DNA of 64,000 nt from Glandiceps talaboti (Eukaryota > Hemichordata > Enteropneusta > Spengelidae), in the NCBI RefSeq assembly GCF_964340395.1, contig NC_135567.1, positions 5,114,899 through 5,178,898 on the forward strand. The letters are read 5' to 3'. A program made the position numbers and the translations under genes. Under the pieces are notes generated by a model, which had not been told where the DNA came from, made no database searches, and saw only the letters and a program-made list of their open reading frames with translations. Shown here one piece after another: positions 36,308 to 46,720 of this stretch (position 1 is its first letter; every line of letters begins with the position of its first letter).

Positions 36308-36320
36308 GTTACCTAGCAAC
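36308..36320 (+). promoter_or_regulatory. Candidate RFX X-box
   Basis: GTTACCTAGCAAC fits GTNRCC-N-RGYAAC, the inverted-half-site consensus of RFX factors, with a 1-nt spacer. RFX sites drive ciliary genes in animals. It lies in a short GC-richer island (36300-36400) with no gene start visible, so function is unproven. Confidence 0.35.
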
Positions 36321-36474
36321 CCGGGCAGCGCCTTATTGAGTGGCAAGAATGTGGCGGGTAAACAAAAAACATTGTTAGCTGCGCCTCTGGCTGGAGTTCA
36401 ACTACTACAATATATTGCTATTGCGCTCTGCCACTGTGGTATAGAGCACTGTCTTAGCAGATTGATACTCAGTG

Positions 36475-36537
<63 letters not shown>
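36475..36537. repeat. (TA)n run
   Basis: About 30 TA dinucleotides, bordered by GTGTTA and TAACAC, so even the flanks are complementary. Confidence 0.97.
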
Positions 36538-36538
<1 letters not shown>

Positions 36539-36725
36539 CACATATTGCCTGGCCATGAGGGCTATAGCACCCGTTTATTACACCCGAGGGACTGTGAGTT
36601 ACCAGAATCACATGCTATTTCTGGAGGCCAAAGGCCGAGGGAAATAGCATGTGATTCTGGTAACTCACAGTCACGAGGGGGTAATGAACGGGTGCTATAG
36701 CCCTCATGGCCAGGCAATATGTGTT
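36538..36725. mobile_element. Near-perfect 188-bp palindromic (hairpin) element
   Basis: The left arm AACACATATTGCCTGGCCAT ... and the right arm ... ATGGCCAGGCAATATGTGTT are complementary over about 90 bp. The turn is near GGAGGCCAAAGGCCGAGGG. Only a few mismatches occur (for example ATTACACCCGAGGGACTGTG against CACAGTCACGAGGGGGTAAT). There is no coding capacity. It is of MITE or snap-back type, inserted at the edge of a TA run. Confidence 0.88.
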
Positions 36726-36731
36726 TTATAA

Positions 36732-36910
36732 TATACCTCATGCTGTGAACTCGCGGTGGCAGGCGACATCGTCAGAAGCTGCCATTTTGACCTGCTGTGA
36801 ACTCGCGGTGGTCACGTGACCATGTAAAAGTTGAAATAGTCAGGGAAATAGTCATTCTATTTTCCTATCACGTGACTGATTCTAGCGAATCATGGCACAG
36901 CATTATCATT

Positions 36911-36917
<7 letters not shown>
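36732..36917. mobile_element. Small MITE-like element with TATACCT ends
   Basis: The left end is TATACCTCATGCTGTG (36732-36747). The right end is CACAGCATTATCATTAGGTA plus TA (36896-36917), complementary apart from a 6-bp insertion. The interior contains TGCTGTGAACTCGCGGTGG twice (36740 and 36793). The outer dinucleotides are TA, as with mariner- or Harbinger-related MITEs; the family is not known. Confidence 0.6.

Positions 36918-36985
<68 letters not shown>
36913..36985. repeat. (TA)n run
   Basis: About 35 TA dinucleotides directly adjoining the hammerhead-bearing palindrome. Confidence 0.97.
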
Positions 36986-36988
<3 letters not shown>

Positions 36989-37156
36989 GTTTTGAAAATT
37001 TGAACAAAATTACATGTTATTGACCCTACAGAACTGTTTCGTGAGGTGCATATTCCTCACTCATCAGGGGTAGAAATTGAGTTAGAAATACGCACCTCAC
37101 GAAACAGTTCTGTAGGGTCAATAGCATGTAATTTTGTTCAAATTTTCAAAACCTGT
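36986..37156 (-). mobile_element. 171-bp inverted-repeat element carrying a hammerhead ribozyme
   Basis: The left arm is ACAGGTTTTGAAAATTTGAA ... and the right arm is ... TTCAAATTTTCAAAACCTGT. They are complementary over about 65 bp each, with one substitution (AACATG against AGCATG). The central 35-40 bp are unpaired and hold the 5' half of the ribozyme (CTGATGA on the minus strand). TA repeats border the left end, and TATATAATT follows the right end. Each arm carries the ribozyme's 3' half (CACCTCACGAAACAGTTCTG), so the element looks like two head-to-head copies of which one kept the complete motif. Confidence 0.85.
37023..37071 (-). ncRNA. Hammerhead ribozyme, type I-like, minimal stem III
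   Basis: On the minus strand, in order: ACCC (stem I 5' strand), invariant CTGATGA, stem II GTGAGG / CCTCAC around an 8-nt loop AATATGCA, invariant GAAA, stem III CAG-TT-CTG, T pairing with the last A of GAAA, H17 = A, then GGGT (stem I 3' strand). Every invariant core position of the hammerhead is present. Predicted cleavage is after the GTA, between minus-strand nucleotides 37027 and 37026. A 3-bp stem III with a 2-nt loop is typical of hammerheads in retrozymes and Penelope-like elements, which usually cleave best as dimers. Self-cleavage here is inferred, not shown. Confidence 0.85.
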
Positions 37157-39800
37157 ATATAATTCGCTCTACTAACCGTATTGAGCACTCATTTGTCGGT
37201 TTAAATGTTTTTGTTTGTTTATTTGTGTTTGTTTGTTTGTGTACTTGTTTGCTTGTATTTGTAAACAAAACTAACTGAGCCTGAGCTCCCTGTGGTTCAA
37301 TAGGTGAAAAAAGAATTGTAGATTCATGAAAACCTGTTACTTGTCCAGTGAGTTCACATAGTTTATAGTTTTTGTGGTCTACATATGCACCTTTGCAATC
37401 AATTGATTTTTTCATTGCTTATTGCCATTGTCAACAAATATTACTTTGCAAGTTTCTGCAGGTACAAAACTGTTCTGTCCATAATAAACTGGATTAATAT
37501 AGCATAACATGATTTTTTGGGATCGGTTATTATAAGTAGAATTGTTAACATAATCACATAATATTTTGACATGTCAATATGAAGAATTATTGCTCTAACA
37601 TTTAATATATAAATATCAAAATTAAAATGAACAATTTTTTGTTTCACCATTTATATAAGTATTTCCTCTTGTGCATGTCCCATGTGAATATATTTCTTTT
37701 ACTTCCACTTGCACATCTACTATATTTCCTCCAGTAGTAGAATTTCTTTATTTTCATAGAACTATTTTCAGATAAAATCATGAAAAAACTTGCAGATGGT
37801 TTAATTACCTAAAACCTAAAAGATCGTGCAATTATGAAAACAATGACGAACATGTATGTTTTCCTGATAGACTAAGCAAGATGTATCAAGGACAGCTGGT
37901 CCAAATTGTTTTGAAATAAAAAGGTAGTCATTTTAGAAAGACGTCACAATGTTTACAGTTTTCAAGACTTGTTGGTATCATACCATACAATGTAACCAAA
38001 ATCATATCAGACGCGTGCTCGTTGATAATCTTTCTACTAAATTTAATATAAATGCATTGATAATTCTATGAGATATACTGCAAAGTAAACAAGCTAAGGT
38101 GAAATGATAATCTGTCTAGAACCAGCATATATATTAAACTACTGTATTGTTCCATGGACAAGGCTTTTTTCCTTGCCTTTCATTGTGCTGTACTGTGCCG
38201 TCACGGTACTCAGATTATATGATGTTATTGTGAGTGTAATAAAGATCGATTGTTTCAATAGATTTCAACCGAGTGGTGTTGATGAAGAGGTTGTTTAGAG
38301 CTCAGCGCCTCTATGTACACCCAGCAAGATTGCTGTCCAAGCTACTAGCATGTTTTGTCTAGTCTCGCTTCACTTCTCATGTCATTTTTGCCTTTTTTCA
38401 CGTTTTTGGTTTACGTGAAGGTTTAGTACTCCCCATACGAAATATACATTATATAACATAATTTAGGTTAGCATTTGCATTCTTTGTGACACTGGGTAAA
38501 AAGTGCCCCCCTGTCGGTAACGTCTAGATTTTTTTTGAGAGTGGTTTCAAACCTTCTGTTCCCATGTTCATATGAATTTGCCTCTCCAGAGGGCGCCGTG
38601 ATAACTGCGTCATAGAAGTACGTTGATCACGTCTCTCCAAATCCACTTTGACGCACAATCTTATTATATTGGTTACTCAGTATTTTCGTTTAGAATGGCT
38701 GACACGCGCGGTACATCTAGGCTTTATAAAAAGTACTATTATCGGTGACAATAAAGAACCAATTATTACAAACATTGGGTGGGAGAAATCCATAATTATT
38801 CTTTGCCTCTACAACAGGTAATCTGAAATGAAGAAACTAAATTTTCACTGTTGTGAGTAGTTATAGAAAAATTAACAAATAATTCACACATTAAAAACAC
38901 ACTTTATCATGTTTTTTTCAGAATTATAGTCAAATATCTACAATACAGGAACTGATAACATACTCTTTCCTGTATTTACCCATTCATTTATAATGCTGCC
39001 CAGGTATATAGGTGATGGTAAGGTTAATGGTTGGATTACATTATTACTTCTGAAAATGGTCTTTTAGCACCACGCATTTAAAATAATGATTCATTTTCTA
39101 AATTTTGTGCATGGCATTATGAAAGCATACATGTAGTAGGTGGCATTCCTGTGTTGTATCTTTTGATTTTCTCCATTATTCATTGATGATTTTCATTCAT
39201 GTGTTCCTCTACATCAAATAGTAAGACACAATCATACATTTACTCATATTCAGACACTAGTGTTGCTCATTTTCTTTCAAGAGATACACTTTTCCTGCCA
39301 TACGTTCATTCAATTACACAATACAACAACTGTTAGCTTTTAAAGATAATTTATTATAAGGTCAGACAAGCACTCAAATATCATGTAGAATTGCATGTAA
39401 AACGAGCTTTCACTCAAACAAGCTTTCAGTCGAAGACATCATCCCCCAATTCTTGTGTTATATGGCAATGTTATTGTGCACTTTTTTATGGTTTCTCTAG
39501 ATACAAAACAGCATCATTCATTGACCAACTGCTATTTGACCTTGAATATGGAGATCAAAGTCAAAGATCAAGATTTTAAAACGGAAGCTTACCTTTGGGT
39601 ATAGACATTTAAAAGGTGTCTTTTGTGTATTCAACTTCTTGAGTTAATGTAGAAACAAACAATTTGGTTATTTTACTTTGAAAATGTTTTTCAAAGTGAA
39701 ATGTCAATGTCTCATTAGAAAGTTCATCATTGATAATATGAGGGTAGGCACTTGAATGGAGTCAGTGTGATTTATACATCCAAAGTTATGATGCATATTG
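37157..39800. other. Long stretch without a recognised feature
   Basis: AT-rich, with short CAAA/TTTG runs at 37210-37260. A CpG-containing patch at 38580-38740 includes a short ATGGCTGACACGCGCGG reading (17 codons). It might be a 5' exon or promoter of an unseen gene, but no splice partner was found. Other ORFs lack domain character. Confidence 0.4.
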
Positions 39801-39811
39801 TGAAATTTATC

Positions 39812-40012
39812 AACAAATATGGCTGCCATTTGGCCATATTTGATTCAGTCACAAAACAAATTGACGTGCATATGTCTCACATAGTATGTTACCTTTGTGC
39901 CAGGTGTGGTTTAAATTGGTTGGTGCGTGCCATAGATATGAGGGTGAATACACACATGCACTCACAGACAGATGGACTGAACCCAATGTAAATATTTTCC
40001 CCTCTGGGTGAC
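39812..40012 (+). repeat. Dispersed repeat G, copy 1
   Basis: ACAAATATGGCTGCCATTTG, then CAAAACAAATTGACGTGCAT and a GACAGATGGA block. It aligns in direct orientation with 42505-42690. The two copies flank the 53-bp array. Confidence 0.7.
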
Positions 40013-40433
40013 TATAATAACAAGTAACATTGCATGTATATGCGATAAGATGCACCTTTAATTATCATTCTTCGAATTGGGCAGTGATGAGCAAAATACT
40101 CACTTCTACAACTTGCATCATTACAAAATCTGTTGTGAGATATTTCTACTAGGGCAAGGCCATGGACTACATGAATGATAAGAATGTTTCATTAAAGTCT
40201 TGCCAAACCCTGACAACTTTCTGGTGGGAATTGGATGACTGTGTTGTTTGTGTGCAACTGTAATGACCATGAAAACATTGAACATCCATAGACAGTGTAG
40301 AAGCCTATGAAACATACAACAACATAATATGTACAATAACATGAAGTACATGTATCAGTAAAATGTACCTTGACCTCAAAAAAATCAGTCTGAACGAAAT
40401 AGATATATTTTGGAGTGATTTAATTCAGTATAG

Positions 40434-41965
40434 TACACTAAGAAATCACATACCATAGGGTACCATACACTATGATATCACACACCATAGAGTACTTAGA
40501 TGCAGTGTGTATATTACATACACTATGATATCACACACCATAGAGTACTTAGATGCAGTGTGTATATTACAGACACTATGATATCACACACCATAGATTA
40601 CTTAGATGCAGTGTGTATATTACAGACAATATGATATCACACACCATAGAGTACTTAGAAAGTGTGTATATTACAGACACTATGATATCACACACCATAG
40701 AGTACTTAGATGCAGTGTGTATATTACAGACACTATGATATCACACACCATAGAGTACTTAGATGCAGTGTGTATATTACAGACACTATGATATCACACA
40801 CCATAGCGTACTTAGATGCAGTGTGTATATTACAGACACTATGATATCACACACCATAGAGTACTTAGATGCAGTGTGTATATTACAGACACTATGATAT
40901 CACACACCATAGAGTACTTATATGCAGTGTGTATATTACAGACACTATGATATCACACACCATAGAGTACTTAGATGCAGTGTGCATATTACAGACACTA
41001 TGATATCACACACCATAGAGTACTTAGATGCAGTGTGTATATTACAGACACTATGATATCACACATCATAGCGTACTTAAATGCAGTGTGTATATTACAT
41101 ACACTATGATATCAAACACCATAGACTACTTAGATGCAGTATGTATATTACAGACACTATGATATCAAACACCATAGACTACTTAGATGCAGTATGTATA
41201 TTACATACACTATGATATCACACACCATAGAGTACTTGGATGCAGTGTGTATATTACATACACTATGATATCACACACCATAGAGTACTTGGATGCAGTA
41301 TGTATATTACATACACTATGATATCACACACCATAGAGTACTTAGATGCAGTGTGTATATTACAGACACTATGATATCACACACCATAGAGTACTTAGAT
41401 GCAGTGTGTATATTACATACCCTATGATATCACACACCATAGAGTACATAGATGCAGTGTGTATATTACAGACACTATGATATCACACACCATAGAGTAC
41501 TTAGATGCAGTGTGTATATTACAGACACTATGATATCACACACCATAGAGTACTTAGATGCAATGTGTATATTACATACACTATGATATCACACACCATA
41601 GAGTACTTAGATGCAGTATGTATATTACAGACACTATGATATCACACACCATAGAGTACTTGGATGCAGTGTGTATATTAAAGACACTATGATATCACAC
41701 ACCATAGAGTACTTAGATGCAGTGTGTATATTACAGACACTATGATATCACACACCATAGCATACTTAGATGCAATGTGTATATTACAGACACTATGATA
41801 TCACACACACCATAGAGTACATAGATGCAGTGTGTATATTACAGACACTATGATATCACACACCATAGGGTATGTAGATGCAGTGTGTATATTACAGACA
41901 CTATGATATCACACATCATATAGTACCGTATACTTAGATGCAGTGTGTATATTACAGAGTACCAT
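40434..41965. repeat. 53-bp satellite-like array, about 28 copies
   Basis: The unit runs GATATCACACACCATAGAGT, ACTTAGATGCAGTGTGTATA, TTACAGACACTAT. Most copies are over 95 percent alike. Variant subfamilies recur in adjacent copies: AAACACCATAGACTACTT at about 41115 and 41168, and ACTTGGATGCAG at about 41235, 41288 and 41656. This indicates recent block duplication. CTATG and CATAG in each unit can pair to form a small hairpin. Three short ORFs in it are tandem-unit readings. Confidence 0.97.
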
Positions 41966-42504
41966 AGTGATGAAATATTCCTTATTGTCCCCATCAATTC
42001 ACTCTGACACTCAATCATGTATCCTCTCATAAATGAAATCTCTGTGGAAACTTAATTGTCCATAATACATATATTTCTTGCCAACACTGGTAACACATCA
42101 AAAAACAAATGTAGTATGGTAAGCATTTCCCAGTGAAAATTAAATGGTCATGGGTTTTGGTCAAAATTCAAGATTGTATATTTCGGCTAATTCACGTCAG
42201 TCTTGAAAAGAAATTGTATTCATGTTCCTGTTGACCTTGACTATCACTGAAGTCATTCCTTCATCACATCCATGTGGGTTTGTGTCTTCTTTCTGAATAT
42301 AAGCAGACATGGTATCATCCTTGATGTAGAATCTCGATGGATGTTTACTTATAGTTCCACAATGTCTTTTCTCATCCCTAGCTAAATGGTCTCCTCATTA
42401 TCTGAATTTAAAGAAGAACAAAAAATCAGGTTTTAGTTATCAGCATACATGCCTTGAATGGACTGTCTGGGTATTACAGTTTTGAGTTATGCAGTAAATA
42501 TGGA

Positions 42505-42690
42505 TTTTGAACTACAAATATGGCCGTCATTTGGTCAAATTTGCATATATCGCAAAACAAAGTGAGTTGCATATGTACCACATGATATGTGGTCACCTAT
42601 ATGAATGAAGCAGCATATTGCATGTCTGAGAAATGACATATTACGGATGGACAGGCAAACAGATGGATGAACAGATGGCGCCCATTCTCC
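42505..42690 (+). repeat. Dispersed repeat G, copy 2
   Basis: ACAAATATGGCCGTCATTTG, then GCAAAACAAAGTGAGTTGCA and a GACAGGCAAACAGATGGATG block, parallel to 39812-40012. Confidence 0.7.
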
Positions 42691-43780
42691 CCATCAATTG
42701 CTTTAAGTCAATGTGATTTATCCCAATTAGTAAAGAATTTGTGGCCACTGTCTCCAATGAGGCTGATCAACAATGTGGTGAGATACACTTTGGTGGTGCT
42801 GAATTGACCACAAGAGCACAGAACAGCAAGTACATTCATTGTGGTGACCATCCTAATGCTGAATGACTTGAACATGAAAATCAAATGACTTGAACATGAA
42901 AGAGTACATAAAAATAGTAATTGATAAATGTATTGATGACTTCATAATACCTGACACAACAACAGAAAGAGTGACTACTGGTAATGGCTCTACCGAGATT
43001 CATTTGAGTAGTATCAACCAAGACCATGCATACTGTGTTTCTAGTCACAATGATTACCTACATTAAAATGAAAGATGCTCAGTAAATAACGATGGTAACT
43101 ATCTGAAACTATACATTTTCAGAAATGTGATTATGTATACATTTGTTCATGGTGTGTGTTTTTTTCATACTGATCCAAAGTGAGTGTTTTGGGGGTGACA
43201 ACACAATTTCATTAATTCTATTAATTAGTCAATGAAAAAGTGTAACTTGACAATAAACTACAGAGACACGACGTTTCTGAGTGTTTTAGATTCTTCAGAT
43301 GTAAAACATAAATTCAACAAAATTCTATGCTTCTTACATGTTATGTTCCTTTGGAAACAAGACAGTGAAAGAGAGGTATTATAAATCTAAACTCTTAAAT
43401 CACAGTACTTCACTTTCACTTCATAATATTGTAAAAGACAGGAGGTGATAGGAACATGGAACTTTCACATTATGACTCCACATTCTGATGTCAAATCACA
43501 TTTTCTCATAGGATTTTTTATAGTTCACACCCAAAACATAACCGTTTATGGTGAATGTGAAAAAATTAACAGCACAACAGTAAAAGTCACATACGGTTAT
43601 TATCATTAGTTATACATGTAAAAGACGTTACGGCATGCATCCACTATGTCTTGACTTTGTACTTGGTTTATCCATCCATCGTTTTTGTAAGAAAACCAGA
43701 ATTTTTATGTGAAACACATAATGAAAAAAAAACAAGCAATCGGCCCACAAATCTGATGCACTGAAATTGGAGTGAGTTGA
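42691..43780. other. No feature recognised
   Basis: AT-rich; a 20-bp direct repeat (ATGACTTGAACATGAAA) occurs at 42864 and 42885. No exon or TE motif seen. Confidence 0.4.
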
Positions 43781-43784
43781 AACT

Positions 43785-44400
43785 GGGTCGAGTTGAAATC
43801 TAAACTAATCTTTGACCAACACATAAACGAGATTGTACAAACAGAAAACCGCCTAGTGGGAATAGTATGAAGGATTTTTTAGTTTCTCGACCAGGATACT
43901 TTTATATTTCTGTATCCTAGACTAATTGGACGTCACCTTGAATATGCCTATTCAGTCTGGACACCATATAAATCAAATCAAATCACAGACAAAAAGTCTT
44001 CTTACTTGTCTTTGGTCAAATCAACACCATCGAATCAGTACAAAGAAGAGCTACAGAATTGATCCCAGGAATGAAAGATTTATCATACCTTGACAGACTA
44101 AAAGCCTCGAAGTTACCAAGTTTAACTTACAGATGTGTTCGCGGCGACCTAATTGAAGTTTATAAATAAACACATGGTTTCTACAAAACTCAATCTCCCT
44201 CACTATTGTAGTGAACCCTTTAACTCGTGGTCACTCTTTCAAGTTGACGAAACCAAAAACACCATCACTGTATATCCGCCGGTAATTTTTCACTTATAGA
44301 GTCTTCCGACCTTGGAATAATTTGTCTGAAGATGTTGTGAATGCACCGACCATTGTTTGTTTCAAATCAAGACTTGATAAATAAGGAAATCAGCACCATT
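43785..44400 (+). mobile_element. 3' end of a degenerate LINE (RTase thumb and C-terminus)
   Basis: FDQHINEIVQTENRLVGIV (43811 on), then FLYPRLIGRHLEYAYSVWTPY, a short local duplication (ATCAAATCAAATCA), and in the next frame INTIESVQRRATELIPGMKD, LSYLDRLKASKLPSLTYRCV and RGDLIEVYK. This is the standard order of LINE RTase C-terminal motifs: the QRRATKLIP helix, then YxxRLxxLxLPSLxYRRxRGD. Stops and two frame changes show it is dead. LINEs copy themselves by target-primed reverse transcription. Confidence 0.85.
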
Positions 44401-44520
44401 TCAGTATAACTATACCATTGACCAATATTTCAGAAACTACAGCCGTGGAGACTTCACACTTGACTGACACTTACATCTCACCAAATGAAAAAGTTCACTG
44501 GCCTATATCAACAGTACCAA

Positions 44521-44579
<59 letters not shown>

Positions 44580-44609
44580 GGTGGTGGTGGTGATGATGAT
44601 GATGATGAA
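44521..44609. repeat. (GAT)n(GGT)n(GAT)n trinucleotide array
   Basis: About 14 GAT, 9 GGT, and 5 GAT units. The Asp/Gly-rich reading across it is not supported as a gene. It lies just downstream of the LINE 3' end. Confidence 0.95.
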
Positions 44610-45402
44610 TTTATCTATCACTGGCTGATCTCTACATTGTAACAACTCAACCAATACATTACTAGAGTGATATAACGTTAGTTGCATGAATAAAAGTTAT
44701 TTTATAACCTTATTTCTGATTTAGATAGTTATCTCATTCAGTGTTCAACATTGATAAATCTACTGCCAAATTTCTAACTTTGTTACATTACAAACATAAA
44801 CAAGACATCACATATAAAGCCAGAGTGACCAGCTTGGTTTCATTATCAAAATCAAAATAAGCGAATTTCTAGGTGACACGCAAGTATCAATCACACCATA
44901 TCAAAACTGACGAAACATTTGATTGGTCAATCTATGGTCTGCTGTCATATTTGGTTCTAAAATGACAATGTAGATTGATGATGAAACTATATGTAGTACC
45001 TATATAGGAAATTTGAGTTACATGTAATACACACGAAAAGAAACTTACCGCTACAGATTTATTTTCTCCACATTGTATTCTCGTCATCCATTGTTGATTG
45101 CTTCAACTCAAAATAAAGGCTGTGAAGTTGTATGTCAGCATTACCAGTTGTTGAAAGGTGAATGCTAGGCATATCTGACAACTCCATGGATGGCGGCTGC
45201 CATCTTGCTTTTAGGGGAGAACCATTTGATATGGGTGGGGGAGGGGGCATAGGAAATAGGTATGGCAGCAATTTTTGTCCCCATCACTGTGACAGCAATT
45301 TTTTTCTATTGTCAATCCTGCATTAAATTATTTTTTCAGATGCAGAAGCAATGCAATTTTTTTTCTCGGTTACCAATTTTGTAATGTGTGGTTCATAACT
45401 AC

Positions 45403-46028
45403 ACAGGGAACCTTGCACACCCTGTGACATTCACATGCCTAGGACAGGGGTGTGCACATAGCTGTACCAGCTCAGTTGAGCCACAGGGACTGTATCAGCT
45501 ATGTGTACAATATCCATGTAACAACTCTGGCCAACACACTACATGTAGGTGTAAACATACCTAGATTTGTAATCGGTACGCCAACATCAATGTAACATGG
45601 ATGTGAAAAATAGCAATGCATCATAGGCTTTTACAACATCCATGTACAAGAGCTTTTTCCCACAGCCATGTACCAGCTATTTTAGCATAGCTGTAATATA
45701 GGTATTTCCCACAGTCATGTACCATCTATGTGAGCAATGTTAGTCAGATATGAACAAACGGGTTGCTACTGTAACAGGGTATTATTCCGCCATAGCTGTT
45801 ACATGTACATTGCATGTGCACAACTGTGTGCTAGATATGCAGTACTGGGATGTGCAAAACAGTCATGGCACAGAGGCGGTATTCCACATCCATTCAACAG
45901 GTTTATTTTTCACAACCATGTACCAGGTCTGTGGAAAAATATACCATGTAACAGGGCTGTGACGCACACAGCTGGTACATAGCTGTGCTCTTCTTCCTAG
46001 CACTAGGATGTCCTAGGATGTTCCCTGT
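45403..46028. mobile_element. Inverted-terminal element D, copy 1
   Basis: It starts ACAGGGAACCTTGCACACCC and ends GGATGTTCCCTGT, giving terminal inverted ACAGGGAAC. It aligns almost throughout with 53600-54286. The interior is rich in ACCAGCTATGTG / CACATAGCTGGTAC-type words in both orientations. An ORF shared in part with the other copy (MLVRYEQ ... HSCYMY) is too degenerate to call a protein. Confidence 0.78.
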
Positions 46029-46139
46029 ATATACCTACATGTCACTGGTTCATTCTGGTCATCCAGACTACACCAAACCGACTGACACTTTTCAGTACCT
46101 CCACAGACACCCACACACGTCACCCATATTCAGTCTTTA

Positions 46140-46720
46140 ATGGTTGTTATTAAATTGAAACAATGAGGTATGAACGTGCAGTAACGAAGAAGATTTCCAA
46201 AACAAATTGAAATTCTTCATAAACAAATTGACACAAGAGGATACAATAAATCAGAAGTGATTTGCTCGTTGGGTCCATTATGAGAATAGGGAGACATTTC
46301 TAAAATCAGACACCAACTCAAAAGATTCCTCTGGTCTTCAAAACAACATATATAGTCCCAACATCAAAGCGTCTAAACTAAAAGGCGCATTAACAAAACA
46401 TTGGGAACTGCTAGAAAATAATGTAACCTTGAACCAACTCTACCTGACCAAACCAATCATAGCACAGAATAGAACAAAACAAAAATCTTAAAGACATACT
46501 TCTCACAACTAAACTGAAGTCCTCTGCCTCTAAAAGCAAGGCTGAAAATAGCCTTGCTGATCATAATGTGATTGAAATACTAGCATCTCTGCTTGAGGAA
46601 CAATATTAAATTTTTAGCCAAACAAATGCGAGAATGCTGTCTTGTTGGACATAACTGCGACTGATGAAGGACCCCAACAGCCCAAACGTCTTAAAATAAC
46701 GGTAAACTAGGTATCGACCA
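46140..46720 (+). mobile_element. Penelope-like retroelement fossil (RTase end plus decayed hammerhead)
   Basis: The plus-strand frames read SPNIKASKLKGALTKHWELL, ENNVTLNQLYLTKPIIAQNR and KSLKDILLTTKL. This matches the closing section of Penelope-like RTases, where a Y-x-P-x-x-x-x-x-L block is followed by (K/R)HWxLL, PxIAxxRxxNLxDxLVxxKL. Upstream frames (FINKLTQEDTINQ, then WVHYENRETFLK) fit the preceding RTase segment with frameshifts. About 120 bp further on, ACTGATGAAGGACCCCAACA then GCCCAAACGTC resembles the hammerhead found in such elements, with the GAAA core damaged. No GIY-YIG endonuclease was found. Confidence 0.75.
46659..46690 (+). ncRNA. Decayed hammerhead motif
   Basis: CTGATGA is intact at 46661-46667 and GTC stands at 46688-46690. 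Between them stem II is largely unpaired and GAAAC has become CAAAC, so it should be inactive. Its position after a Penelope-like RTase supports common origin. Confidence 0.5.

Noticed and set aside
36797-37003. ORFs across the TA tracts with Tyr-Ile repeats
   Set aside because: They are TA-dinucleotide translations joined to palindrome sequence.
40434-41965. Array of evenly spaced repeats suggesting CRISPR
   Set aside because: Units are contiguous with no unique spacers, and the genome is eukaryotic.
44418-44642. Asp/Gly-rich ORF
   Set aside because: Created by a GAT/GGT trinucleotide array downstream of a dead LINE; no splice or start support.
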